In this document: positions 15,483 through 23,841 of the stretch, piece after piece | Layout of the letters: each line of letters starts with the position of its first letter | How positions within the stretch are numbered: position 1 is the first letter of the stretch | Program-made: the position numbers and the translations under genes | The notes under the pieces: model-generated | Seen by the model: only the letters and a program-made list of their open reading frames with translations | Told to the model about the DNA's origin: nothing | Database searches by the model: none | NCBI RefSeq assembly: GCF_001279525.1 | Contig: NZ_LGDY01000164.1 | Location: 62,001 to 126,000 of the forward strand | Direction: 5' to 3' | Source of the DNA: Nocardia sp. NRRL S-836 | GTDB lineage: Bacteria; Actinomycetota; Actinomycetes; Mycobacteriales; Pseudonocardiaceae | Length of the DNA: 64,000 nucleotides

Positions 15483-18400
15483 GCAGATGGCGGCTGCACC
15501 GCGGCGGCGTGGTCAACATCTGGCAGTACACCGAGCAGACGTTCGACTTCTCCGGTGGCCGCGCGATCTTCCAGGGCACCAACGGTTCCGGCAAGTCCCG
15601 CACGCTGGAGCTGCTGCTGCCGCTGTGCCTGGACGGCGACCTGCGCCAGCTCGGCTCGAAGGGCTTCGACACGGTCAGCATCCGGCGCCTGATGCTCGAC
15701 GACTACGACGGCGGCCCGAACCGGATCGGGTACGCGTGGGTCGAGCTGGTCCGCGAGGCCGCCGACCACTCCGGCAACGAGTACCTGACCTGCGGCTTGG
15801 GCGTGAAGGCGTCGAAGACCTCGCAGGCGATCACGGACTCGTGGCGGTTCGTGACGCCGCTGCGGGTCGGCACCGAGCTGCAGCTGGCCGGTCCGGAACG
15901 CGTGCCGCACGGTCCGGCCCAGCTGCGTGACCTCGTCGGCGCGGACTGCATGTTCGAGGAGCCGGCGTTCCGCGCGAAGGTCGCGGAGACCGTGTACGGC
16001 GTGCCGGCGGCGCGTTACGGCGACCTGCTGCACCTGCAGCGGACGCTGCGCAACCCGGACGTCGGCCTGAAGGTGCTGGAGGGCCAGCTCGAACAGATCC
16101 TGAGCGACGCGCTGCCGCCGCTGGACCAGGTGATGGTCGAGCAGCTGGCGACGTCGTTCGACGACCTGGAGTCGATCCGGGAGAACATCGTCCGGCTGTC
16201 CTCTGCGGACAGTGCGCTGTCGACGTTCCTGAAGACCTACTCCGACTACGCCTTCGGCGGTCTGCGGTCGGCCTCCGAGCGGCTGGACGCGGCGGACCGG
16301 TCGCTGACCCGGTTGCAGCGCGAGCAGTCGAAGCTGACCTCGGAACTGGACGTCACGCGCGTCGAGCGCGCGTCGGCCGAGCAGGCACTCGTCGACATGG
16401 AGACGGGCGAGCAGCAGGCGGAGGAGACGATCGCGGCGCTGAAGGAGCTGCCCGCGTTCCGCGACCTGCAGGACCTCAAGACGCGCGAGAACCTGGTGGC
16501 GGAGAAGCGTTCCTCCGCCGTCGCCGCGCTGGAGACCGCTCACCGGCAGCGCGCCCAGGAGGACGCCGCCGTCGACAACGTCCTGCGGCTGCTGCGCAGG
16601 CTGGCCGAGGACCTGTCGGCCGCGGACGCGCTGAGCCCGCCGCTGCGGGAGAACCTCCGCCTGGCCGGCATGGACCCCGACCTCGCGCCCGTGGTGCCGC
16701 AGGTCCCGGCCGCCGAGGCCACGGTGACCACCGCGACCGTGCGCGCCAAGCCCGACCCCGAGGCCGCACCGCTGCCGATCGAACGCCGCATCCCCCCGGC
16801 CGCCGCCGGCGAGGAGGTGCTCACCGACCTGGCCGCGGTGGTCGACCAGGCCGTCGCCATCGCCTCCCTCGCCCGCCAGCGGGGCGCGCTGGCGTTGTCG
16901 CTGCACGAACAGGCCCTGGCCCTGGACGCACAGCAGCGCGAGGTCGAGTCGCTGCGCGGCAAGGCCCGCGACGCCCAGCTCGCCGCCACCGAGTCGACGG
17001 CGCTGCGCAACCAGGAGGCCCAGGAGCTCGCCGAGGTCGTACAATCGTGGTTGGCGCAGGTAGAGACGTGGACGACCAGCGGCCCGCTGGTGGACGAGCG
17101 TCCCGGATTCACCCGATCGAGTGAGTCTCGATCTGCCGGTTCGTCCGTCTCGCTAATAGGAAACGCGCGGGGCGGCGACCGGGAGGATGCGGACGGGCCG
17201 GTGTTCGGCCGTTCGACTTCGGACGGGTCGGGATCCGGTGGGTCTGGATCCGGTGGGTCTGGATCCGGTGGGTCTGGATCCGGCGGGTCGGGGTCCGGGT
17301 TGGGATCCGGTGGGTCGGGGTCCGGTGGGCCGGCGTTCGGCCGTCCGGCGTTCGACCAGGACGACCGCCCGGCGTTCCCGCTGCCCGCCACGGTCACCCC
17401 CGCCTCGGCGAAGGCGCTGAGCACGGCGGCCCGCGAGTGGGTGGGCCCGCTGGTGCGCGCCGCCCGCGACGCCGCGCACGCCCACGGCCTGCAGCGCACC
17501 GAGCTGCGCGCCCGCCTCGACACGCTCGACGAGGAGCTGATCGGCCTGCGCTCGGGCGACGAGCGCGTGCCGGTGCCCGGCCAGTACGTGTCGGCGGACC
17601 GCGACCCGGCGACCGGTGCCCCGTTCTACCGCCTTGTGGACTTCGCGCCGTCGCTCACCGACGCCGAACGTGCCGGGCTGGAGGCCGCGTTGCAGGCCAG
17701 CGGTCTGCTCGACGCCTGGGTGACGCTCGCGGACACCGAGCTGAACGACGTGCTCGCCGTCGCCAGCCCGCCCGTCGAGGGCCGCACCCTCGCCCACGTG
17801 CTGGTGCCCGCGGTGGAGGGGTCGCCGGTGCCGGAGGGGTTCGTCGCGGACCTGCTGCGCGCGGTGTCGCTGGACGACCGCGAAGGCCTGAGCCTCACCA
17901 CGGACGGCGAGTGGCGGGCCGGGGTGCTGACCGGGCACTGGACCAAGCCCCAGGCCGAGTTCATCGGCGCCGGCGCGCGCGAAGCCGCCCGTGGGCGGCG
18001 GATCGCGGCGTTGGAGGAGGAGCTCGCGGAGCTGCGCCAGCGGCTGGGCACCGCGGAGGACGAGCTGGCTCGCGCGCACGAGCACGTTGCGACGTGGGAG
18101 GCGCACGTGGCGGCGTTCCCCGGCGAGGGCGAGCTGATCGCGAAGCACAGCCGGGTGCAAGCGGCGGAGGAGTCGGCGGCGCGGGCGGCGCAGCGGACGT
18201 TCGAGCTGCGGGAGGCGTTGGAGGACGCCAGCGCGCGGCTGGAGGCGGCGCGCGGCGAGCTGACCCGTCAGGCCGGTGATGCGGGGTTGCCGTCGGACAC
18301 CGAGGCGTTGCGGCAGGCCCAGGCGGCGGCCGCGGACGCGCGGCGGACCGCGGACCTGCTCGGTGACGCGGTCAGGAGGCGTTGCCAGGGCACGATTTCC

Positions 18401-19792
18401 GACCTCACCGACGCCTCGCACCGCTACCACGAGGCCGTTGCGGACCGGCAGTCCGCGGAAGCCGACGCCGACGCGCGGTGCGTCGACCACGCGGCGCAGG
18501 CGGGCACGCTCGCCGAGCTGACGGACGCGGTCGGCGGCGAGGCCAAGGAGATCAGCGAGCAGCTCACGCAGCTGGAGAGGTCGCGCAAGCGGATGCGCGC
18601 GGACCTCAAGGGCGTGCGCGAAAGCATCACGACCGCGCGCGAGCAGGCGGCGAAGCTGGAAGCATTGCTGGAGACCAACTCCACGCAGGTCGGCGAGGCC
18701 GCCGAGGCGAGGCAGCGGGCGAGCGCCAACTTCACGGCGACCGTGCGCGCGCCGGGGCTGGTCGCGGCGGCGTTCCCGGACTGGGACGGCGAGACCGACG
18801 ACGCCGCTGTCCGCCAGGCGATCGCGGCGGCCGGTGACCGGCGCGGTGGCACCGAGGCCACGGTGATCGCCAAGCTCCAGGCCCTGCAGACCTCGCTCGC
18901 GGGCAGCCACGACATCGCCGCCGAGCAGCACGCGGGCCTGCTGACCGTCACGGTGACCGGCGAGGAGGGCGCGAAGCCCGTCGCGGTCGCCGCACGGCAG
19001 GTCACGACGAAGCTCGGCGAGCAGCGCGGGTTCCTCGACGAGCGGTACCAGGGGATCTTCGCCGACTACCTCATCCGCGACCTGGCGGAGTGGTTGCGCG
19101 GGCAGGTCAGCGTGGCCGAGGACCTGACCAAGCGCATGAACGAGGTGCTGTCGCAGGCGCGGTCGAGCCAGGGCGTGCACGTGAAGCTCGCGTGGAAGTC
19201 GTCGGCGGCGCTCGACGACCAGACGCGGCAAGCGCTTGCGCTGGTGCGCTTGCCGTTCGGTGAACGCACGCCGGAGCAGGACGCGACGCTGCGCAGGGTG
19301 TTCACCGAGCGGATCGAGAACGAGCGCGACACGCACTCCGGCGGGTACGCGGAGATCCTGTCGCGGGCGCTCGACTACCGGACGTGGCACCAGTTCACGG
19401 TCACCGTCGCCGACACCGGCCCCGACGGCAACCCGCGTGAACGCCGACTGCGGCAGCTGTCGTCGGGTGAAACCCGGTTGATCTCGTACGTGACGCTGTT
19501 CGCGGCGGCGGCGAGCTTCTACGACGCGGTGAGCGACGAGTTCGACCCGCTGCGGCTGGTGCTGCTGGACGAGGCGTTCGAACGGCTCGACGACCCGACG
19601 ATCGCGCGCATGCTGGGGTTGCTGGTCGACCTCGACATGGACTGGGTGATCACCTGGCCGAGCGGGTGGGGCGTGTCGGACAAGATCCCGCGCATGCACA
19701 TCTACGACGTGCTGCGGCCCAAGAACGGCCGTGGGGTCGCGTGCACGCAGACGACGTGGGACGGCGCGGTGCTGGACCGGATCGATCCCTAG
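15479..19792 (+). CDS. jetC: Wadjet type II JetC, SMC-like ATPase (TIGR02680)
   Basis: A 1437-residue SMC/MukB-like motor. The N-terminal half-ATPase has Walker A GTNGSGKS at residues 33-40. Coiled coil runs from about 260 to 560, a hinge-like domain lies near 640-830, and a returning coiled coil leads to the C-terminal half with the ABC signature QLSSGE (about 1325) and Walker B LVLLDEAFERLDD (about 1360). ATP-driven loop extrusion by this subunit is known for the family. ATG at 15479 overlaps the jetB stop. A glycine-serine block encoded by a 15-bp DNA repeat interrupts the protein near residues 580-620, at the junction of coil and hinge. I do not know that block from the family. The stop shares the CTAG tetranucleotide with the convergent gene. 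Confidence 0.93.
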   Translation: MSRWRLHRGGVVNIWQYTEQTFDFSGGRAIFQGTNGSGKSRTLELLLPLCLDGDLRQLGSKGFDTVSIRRLMLDDYDGGPNRIGYAWVELVREAADHSGNEYLTCGLGVKASKTSQAITDSWRFVTPLRVGTELQLAGPERVPHGPAQLRDLVGADCMFEEPAFRAKVAETVYGVPAARYGDLLHLQRTLRNPDVGLKVLEGQLEQILSDALPPLDQVMVEQLATSFDDLESIRENIVRLSSADSALSTFLKTYSDYAFGGLRSASERLDAADRSLTRLQREQSKLTSELDVTRVERASAEQALVDMETGEQQAEETIAALKELPAFRDLQDLKTRENLVAEKRSSAVAALETAHRQRAQEDAAVDNVLRLLRRLAEDLSAADALSPPLRENLRLAGMDPDLAPVVPQVPAAEATVTTATVRAKPDPEAAPLPIERRIPPAAAGEEVLTDLAAVVDQAVAIASLARQRGALALSLHEQALALDAQQREVESLRGKARDAQLAATESTALRNQEAQELAEVVQSWLAQVETWTTSGPLVDERPGFTRSSESRSAGSSVSLIGNARGGDREDADGPVFGRSTSDGSGSGGSGSGGSGSGGSGSGGSGSGLGSGGSGSGGPAFGRPAFDQDDRPAFPLPATVTPASAKALSTAAREWVGPLVRAARDAAHAHGLQRTELRARLDTLDEELIGLRSGDERVPVPGQYVSADRDPATGAPFYRLVDFAPSLTDAERAGLEAALQASGLLDAWVTLADTELNDVLAVASPPVEGRTLAHVLVPAVEGSPVPEGFVADLLRAVSLDDREGLSLTTDGEWRAGVLTGHWTKPQAEFIGAGAREAARGRRIAALEEELAELRQRLGTAEDELARAHEHVATWEAHVAAFPGEGELIAKHSRVQAAEESAARAAQRTFELREALEDASARLEAARGELTRQAGDAGLPSDTEALRQAQAAAADARRTADLLGDAVRRRCQGTISDLTDASHRYHEAVADRQSAEADADARCVDHAAQAGTLAELTDAVGGEAKEISEQLTQLERSRKRMRADLKGVRESITTAREQAAKLEALLETNSTQVGEAAEARQRASANFTATVRAPGLVAAAFPDWDGETDDAAVRQAIAAAGDRRGGTEATVIAKLQALQTSLAGSHDIAAEQHAGLLTVTVTGEEGAKPVAVAARQVTTKLGEQRGFLDERYQGIFADYLIRDLAEWLRGQVSVAEDLTKRMNEVLSQARSSQGVHVKLAWKSSAALDDQTRQALALVRLPFGERTPEQDATLRRVFTERIENERDTHSGGYAEILSRALDYRTWHQFTVTVADTGPDGNPRERRLRQLSSGETRLISYVTLFAAAASFYDAVSDEFDPLRLVLLDEAFERLDDPTIARMLGLLVDLDMDWVITWPSGWGVSDKIPRMHIYDVLRPKNGRGVACTQTTWDGAVLDRIDP
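17231..17330 (+). repeat. 15-bp tandem repeat inside jetC encoding Gly-Ser linker
   Basis: The unit GGATCCGGTGGGTCT occurs three times exactly (17231-17275) and a fourth time with two changes (17276-17290). Degenerate pieces of the same unit continue to about 17330. Each unit encodes GSGGS, so length changes by whole units keep the frame. It looks like a minisatellite that can vary by slippage. Confidence 0.9.
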
Positions 19793-20274
19793 TCCTCCTC
19801 CGAGAAGGCGTGGGTCTCCCTGCGGAACGGCCGGGGCCGCACGGCGGCAAGGCGCTGTGCGGTCCACAGGTCGTCGCGTTCGTTCAGCAGCAGCTGTCCG
19901 GCGCGGCGCAGCAGCAGGATCTCCTCGAAGTCGCGGTGCAGCACCGCGTCACCGGCAACGTGGTCGAGCAGGCCGACGGACAGCGCCAGCACGTCGTCGA
20001 CCTGCGGGTCGAGCGGGCCGTCCTTGCCGAGCCGGAAGGCGAGCCGGGCGGTCGGGGTGAACCCGAGGTCGGCCACCACCGGGTTCCACGGCTGCACCTT
20101 GGCCTCGGCGACGAGGACCCACGTGCCGCGCACGAGGTCGGCGCCGTCGAGGAACGCGTCCGGGTTCGAGTGCGCGTCCACCAGCCGCAGCGACCGGGCG
20201 GCCTGGTGGGTGGCGTGCGCGACCTGCCGGACGTCCACCGGTGCGGCGACGGCAAGGCTGTACGAGATGGCCAT
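19789..20274 (-). CDS. SitI3-like immunity-family protein inside the Wadjet locus
   Basis: A 161-residue protein beginning MAISYSLAVAAPVDVRQVAHA, with LVRGTWVLVAEA, VVADLGFTPTARLAFRL and GDAVLHRDFEEILLLRR. This pattern matches what I recall of the SitI3 family, named after the Myxococcus immunity protein to the SitA3 exchange toxin. No toxin gene is adjacent. It lies on the opposite strand between jetC and jetD, sharing CTAG with the jetC stop and facing away from jetD across 62 bp. AAGGA precedes the ATG by 6 nt. A role as regulator or self-protection factor of the locus is speculation; it may simply have inserted there. Confidence 0.65.
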   Translation of the reverse strand: MAISYSLAVAAPVDVRQVAHATHQAARSLRLVDAHSNPDAFLDGADLVRGTWVLVAEAKVQPWNPVVADLGFTPTARLAFRLGKDGPLDPQVDDVLALSVGLLDHVAGDAVLHRDFEEILLLRRAGQLLLNERDDLWTAQRLAAVRPRPFRRETHAFSEED

Positions 20275-20324
20275 CGGGTCCTTCTACGGGTAGATGTGCG
20301 GCGGCGTGCGGCGAATCGGCAAAC

Positions 20325-20330
20325 TAGGCT
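20325..20330 (+). promoter_or_regulatory. -10 element of a separate jetD promoter
   Basis: TAGGCT lies 6 nt before the jetD GTG, the leaderless pattern of this genome. It suggests that jetD is transcribed independently of jetABC, which fits the reversed gene that separates them. Confidence 0.45.
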
Positions 20331-20336
20331 GAGGGC

Positions 20337-21347
20337 GTGAACATGGACCAGCCCGCACTGGAGGAGCTCTGGCGCCTCGCCCGCGAGACGCTCGAAGGCG
20401 GCGGCCGGTCCGCGTTCAGCATCCGCGTCGAGGACGAGCAGACCGCGCGGGCCTTGTCGGAACTCCTGCGCAAGCCCGTCGCGCACCCCGCACGTCGCCA
20501 GATCTCGTTGGCACGCCTCGATGAGCACGTCCGCGCACACGGCAGCACGCTCCCGGAGGTGCTGGAATCGGTGCACGGCAAGCCGATCGGCCTGTCCACC
20601 GACGCGGAAGCCTCGACCGCGGACGCCGTGCTGCGGTACGCGCTGCGCGAACACGGCCTGCTGGCGCGACCGTGGGCGGATGAGTGGATCGAGCACGTCC
20701 GCAGGTACGGCAAGATCCCGCAGCCCGCGTTGCCGATGATCGCGAACCAGGCCGCCGAGATCCTCGCGCGGCTCGACCCCGACCGGCCGACGACGCGGTT
20801 CGCGTTGGCGGGCAACGACCTCGACGACGGACGGCCGCTCACCCGGATCGTGCACAAGGCGCTCCAGCTCGCCGGCACCGACTGGGAGCGCGCCGGGGTG
20901 CTGCCCGACGCCTACAGCAACCCCGTCCTCACCTCGCAGGGCTACCTGACGCTCAACGACACCCTGGAAGCACGGGAGATCACGGTCGTCCGCAGCACGC
21001 GTCTGCTCGAGTCCGGCGTCGAAGGCCCGTTGATGGTGCTGCCGGACGGCCTCACGCCGCAGGCCAGGCACCACCTCGACGGCAAGACCGTGCGCTGCCA
21101 CAACGACTTCACGCCCGACGGCATCCGCACCGCCAACGAGGTCCTCGCCTGGACCGGCGGGACGGCATGGCGGATGTCGGCGAACGACTACCGCGCGGCC
21201 GTCGCGACGTTGATCGCGCGCGGTGTCGAGCTGCCGACCCTGAACAGCCGCCCGCCGGAGGCGAGCTGGGACGCCGACCTCGCCGAGACCATGGCCACCA
21301 CCGGGCTGATGGTCACCGAGGAGCACGTCCTGCCCTCACTCCTCTGA
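20337..21347 (+). CDS. jetD: Wadjet type II JetD (TIGR02679/DUF2399), TOPRIM degenerate
   Basis: A 336-residue protein of the TIGR02679 family, the TOPRIM nuclease subunit that cuts plasmid DNA. The N-terminal ISLARLDEHVRAHGSTLPEVLES, LDDGRPLTRIVHKAL and the C-terminal GGTAWRMSANDYRAAV and PPEASWDADLAETMA blocks are family-typical. In the TOPRIM core, the usual CENP motif with the catalytic Glu is here VRST (near residues 217-220), and the usual GDFDW is NDFTP (residues 256-260), so one Asp remains of the DxD pair. By motif the nuclease should be weak or dead. The protein also looks somewhat shorter than homologues. GTG at 20337 is used; ATG at 20343 is possible. The 3' end overlaps the convergent marR-type gene by 12 bp. 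Confidence 0.85.
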   Translation: MNMDQPALEELWRLARETLEGGGRSAFSIRVEDEQTARALSELLRKPVAHPARRQISLARLDEHVRAHGSTLPEVLESVHGKPIGLSTDAEASTADAVLRYALREHGLLARPWADEWIEHVRRYGKIPQPALPMIANQAAEILARLDPDRPTTRFALAGNDLDDGRPLTRIVHKALQLAGTDWERAGVLPDAYSNPVLTSQGYLTLNDTLEAREITVVRSTRLLESGVEGPLMVLPDGLTPQARHHLDGKTVRCHNDFTPDGIRTANEVLAWTGGTAWRMSANDYRAAVATLIARGVELPTLNSRPPEASWDADLAETMATTGLMVTEEHVLPSLL

Positions 21348-21800
21348 GGGAGCGAACCTCTTCACGTCCCACCGGCCGTGTCCCTCCAGCAGCTTGCGCC
21401 CGATGCGGCGCAGGTCGGCGAGGTCGCGTTCGTTCAGCAGGCCGGTGAACTCCTCCGCGAGCGACGCCCGGTACACGCGCGCGGTCGTGCCGAGACACGC
21501 CTGCTCGCCCTCGGGGGTCAGCACCGCGAACACCAGCCGCCGGTTGTCCGGTGGCTGCTCGCGCGTCACCCAGCCGCGCTTCACGAGCCGTTCGACGAGG
21601 CGGGTGACGCCGGACGGGCTGACGTCCAGCAGTTCGGCGAGCTCCAGCATCGTCAGCCGGCCGCCGTTGTGGTGCAGCTGGTAGAGCGTCACGTGCTCCA
21701 GCAGCGAGCACCCGGCGTCGGCCTCCATGCGCCGTCCCATCGCGGCCTTCACCGCGTCGACGCCCTGCTGCACGTACAGCCACGAGTAGATCGGCTCCAT
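21336..21800 (-). CDS. MarR-family transcriptional regulator
   Basis: A 154-residue winged-helix MarR-type repressor. The DNA-binding domain spans about residues 35-100 (LTMLELAELLDVSPSGVTRLVERLVKRGWVTREQPPDNRRLVFAVLTPEG), flanked by dimerisation helices. The usual arrangement is a divergent target gene, and here the flavin monooxygenase starts 56 bp away in the opposite direction. The effector is unknown but is probably a phenolic or drug-like compound handled by that enzyme. TAGGAT, 6 nt upstream of the ATG on its own strand, suggests a leaderless transcript. Confidence 0.88.
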   Translation of the reverse strand: MEPIYSWLYVQQGVDAVKAAMGRRMEADAGCSLLEHVTLYQLHHNGGRLTMLELAELLDVSPSGVTRLVERLVKRGWVTREQPPDNRRLVFAVLTPEGEQACLGTTARVYRASLAEEFTGLLNERDLADLRRIGRKLLEGHGRWDVKRFAPSEE

Positions 21801-21819
21801 CGCCCCATCCTAAAACACG

Positions 21820-21849
21820 TTTGACAGCGGCACGTTTTCACAGTCAAAT
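21820..21849 (+). promoter_or_regulatory. Monooxygenase promoter and probable MarR operator
   Basis: TTGACA (21821-21826), a 17-bp spacer and TCAAAT (21844-21849) form a near-consensus promoter ending 7 nt before the monooxygenase ATG. The two hexamers lie inside an inverted repeat, TTTGAC (21820-21825) and GTCAAA (21843-21848). A CACGTTT-like pair lies next to and within it. A repressor bound here would block both divergent genes. Confidence 0.6.
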
Positions 21850-21856
21850 ATTGCTC

Positions 21857-23056
21857 ATGAAAACCTCTGAGGTCACCGTCGTCGGCGCGGGACCGGTCGG
21901 TCTGCTGCTCGCCTGCGAGCTGGCGTTCCAGGGCGTGCGCACCACCGTGCTCGAACGCCTCGCCACCCAGGCAGACACCATCAAGGCCCAGATGATCAGC
22001 GGCCGCACCTTCCAAATGCTCGCCATGCGCGGCTTCGGACCCGCGATCGAGCAGGCCAGCGCGGCCGAAGTCGCGAAGCTCGCCTGGTACCGGCCGTCCG
22101 GCGGGCACTTCGCCGGACTGTTCAAACTGGACGGTCTGCCGCTCGTCATGCTGACGCAACAGGCACTCGAACGCATCCTCGAAGCTCGCGCGCTCGAACT
22201 GGGCGTCGAGATCCGCCGCGGTGTCGAGGTCACGGACCTCGACCTCGGCAGCGAGTTCGTCGTCGGCTGCGACGGTGGCCGCAGCACCGTGCGCGGGCTC
22301 GCCGGGTTCGACTTCCCCGGCGAGGGGCCGACGCTCTCCGGCTACCAGGCGGTCGTCGACCTCGACGGCGACCTGCCGTTCGGCTGGAACCGCACCCCGG
22401 CCGGCGTGTTCGCGTTCGGGCCGCTCAAGGGCCGGATCATGCTGATCGACCACTCCGGGCCGCCCGCGACCAGGGACGTCACGAAGGACGCGCTCGAAGC
22501 GGTGCTGCGCCGGGTCAGCGGCCACGACGTGCGCATCACCGCCGTGCACACCGCCACCGTCTGGACCGACAACACCCGCCAGGCGAGCACCTACCGCCGC
22601 GGCAACGTGCTGCTCGCGGGCGACGCGGCGCACGTGCACTCGCCGTTCGGCGGGCAGGGCCTCAACCTCGGCCTGCAGGACGCGCTGAACCTCGGCTGGA
22701 AGCTCGCCACCGGCGACTCCGCGTTGATCGACACCTACACGACCGAACGCCACCCGGTCGCCGAACGGGTGCTGCGCAACACGATGGCCCAGGTCGCGCT
22801 CACCCGGCCCGACCCGCACTCCCGGGAGCTGCACTCGTTCTTCGACGGCCTGCTCGACCTCCCGGAGGTCCGGCAGCGCGTCGCCGCGATGGTGCAGGGC
22901 ACCGACATCCGCTACGAGACCGGGTGCGACCACCCGCTGGCGGGCACGTTCGTCCCCGGTCTCGACCTGGCCGACGGCAAGGGCACGAGCGTGGTGCTCG
23001 ACGGCGCGGAGGCCACCGTCCGCCCGGACGGCTACGTCTCCAGGGTCGGCTCGTGA
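21857..23056 (+). CDS. FAD-dependent aromatic monooxygenase
   Basis: A 399-residue class A flavoprotein hydroxylase, similar in plan to rifampicin and polyketide monooxygenases. The FAD fingerprint VVGAGPVGLLLACELAFQG is at residues about 7-25, the DG motif is in GCDGGRSTVRGLAGF, and the GD motif is GNVLLAGDAAHVHSPFGGQGLN. NADPH and oxygen are expected co-substrates. The C-terminal domain is short: relatives usually run 460-500 residues. With the divergent MarR regulator and the coupled NmrA-like gene it probably detoxifies an aromatic compound. ATG at 21857 fits the leaderless promoter just upstream. The stop overlaps the next start (GTGA). Confidence 0.87.
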   Translation: MKTSEVTVVGAGPVGLLLACELAFQGVRTTVLERLATQADTIKAQMISGRTFQMLAMRGFGPAIEQASAAEVAKLAWYRPSGGHFAGLFKLDGLPLVMLTQQALERILEARALELGVEIRRGVEVTDLDLGSEFVVGCDGGRSTVRGLAGFDFPGEGPTLSGYQAVVDLDGDLPFGWNRTPAGVFAFGPLKGRIMLIDHSGPPATRDVTKDALEAVLRRVSGHDVRITAVHTATVWTDNTRQASTYRRGNVLLAGDAAHVHSPFGGQGLNLGLQDALNLGWKLATGDSALIDTYTTERHPVAERVLRNTMAQVALTRPDPHSRELHSFFDGLLDLPEVRQRVAAMVQGTDIRYETGCDHPLAGTFVPGLDLADGKGTSVVLDGAEATVRPDGYVSRVGS

Positions 23057-23814
23057 AGATCGCGGTGACCGGCGCGACCGGTGTCCAGGGCGGTGCCGTC
23101 GCCCGGCTCCTGGCCGAGCACGGGCACGACGTCCGCCGCGTGACCAGGAACCCCACGCGTCCCGGTGACGTGCGCGGCGACTTCGACGAGCCCGCTTCGC
23201 TGGCCGAGGCGTTCTCGGGCGTGGACGGCGTGTTCCTGATGACGCCGCTCAGCGGTCCCGCCGAGCCGGCCCAGGGCATCGCCGCGGTCGAGGCGGCCCG
23301 GCACGTTCCGCACGTCGTCTTCACCTCGGCCACCAACGCCGACCGCGGCACCGGCATCCCGCACTTCGACACCAAGGCGGAGATCGAGCGGTACCTCGCC
23401 GCTCACCACCCGCACTGGACGGTCCTGGGTCCGGCGGCGTTCATGGGCGCGGAAGGCGATGTGGCCCTGCCGATCCCGCCGGCGCTGAAGCTGCACGTCG
23501 TCGCACCGGAGGACATCGCCGCCATGGCGGTGCTGGCGTTCGAGCAACCGGAACGCTTCCGCAACCGCCGCATCGACATCGCCGGTGACCTGCTCACCGG
23601 TCCGGAGATGGCGGCCGTCCGGGGCACCGCGTTCGTCGAGGTGCCCATGTCGCAGGCCGAGGTCTACTCCCGCGACCTGGCGGCGATGTTCCGCTACCTC
23701 ACCGAGGTCGGCCTCGACCTGGACATCGCCGCTCTGCGCGCGGAGTTCCCGGAGGTCGGCTGGCACACCTACGCGGAGTGGTTCCGCGGCAGGGCCCTGC
23801 CGAAGCGGACGTGA
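23053..23814 (+). CDS. NmrA-like NAD(P)-binding protein
   Basis: A 253-residue atypical short-chain dehydrogenase. The Rossmann motif KIAVTGATGVQGGAVARLL opens the protein, and VDGVFLMTPLSG and PHVVFTSATNAD form the next strands. The usual YxxxK catalytic pair is not evident, as in NmrA/HSCARG redox sensors and quinone-reductase-like relatives. It is coupled to the monooxygenase through a GTGA overlap, so the two probably act together, either on the same compound or by sensing its redox effect. The function beyond dinucleotide binding is not known. Confidence 0.85.
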   Translation: MKIAVTGATGVQGGAVARLLAEHGHDVRRVTRNPTRPGDVRGDFDEPASLAEAFSGVDGVFLMTPLSGPAEPAQGIAAVEAARHVPHVVFTSATNADRGTGIPHFDTKAEIERYLAAHHPHWTVLGPAAFMGAEGDVALPIPPALKLHVVAPEDIAAMAVLAFEQPERFRNRRIDIAGDLLTGPEMAAVRGTAFVEVPMSQAEVYSRDLAAMFRYLTEVGLDLDIAALRAEFPEVGWHTYAEWFRGRALPKRT

Positions 23815-23841
23815 CGGCGCCGGCCAGGTCGAGTCGCGGAC

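Noticed and set aside
15242..17044. 600-codon open frame antisense to jetB-jetC
   Set aside because: Its product is a low-complexity mix of Arg, Gln, Leu and Val with no motif, while the sense strand encodes clear Wadjet subunits.
17231..17330. Tandem repeat considered as a CRISPR array or attachment site
   Set aside because: The units are 15 bp without spacers, lie in frame inside a gene and encode GSGGS, so it is a coding minisatellite.
17153..19867. 904-codon open frame antisense to jetC
   Set aside because: It mirrors the G/C-ending codons of jetC, has no recognisable domain and no start signal. Such long antisense frames are normal in very GC-rich DNA.
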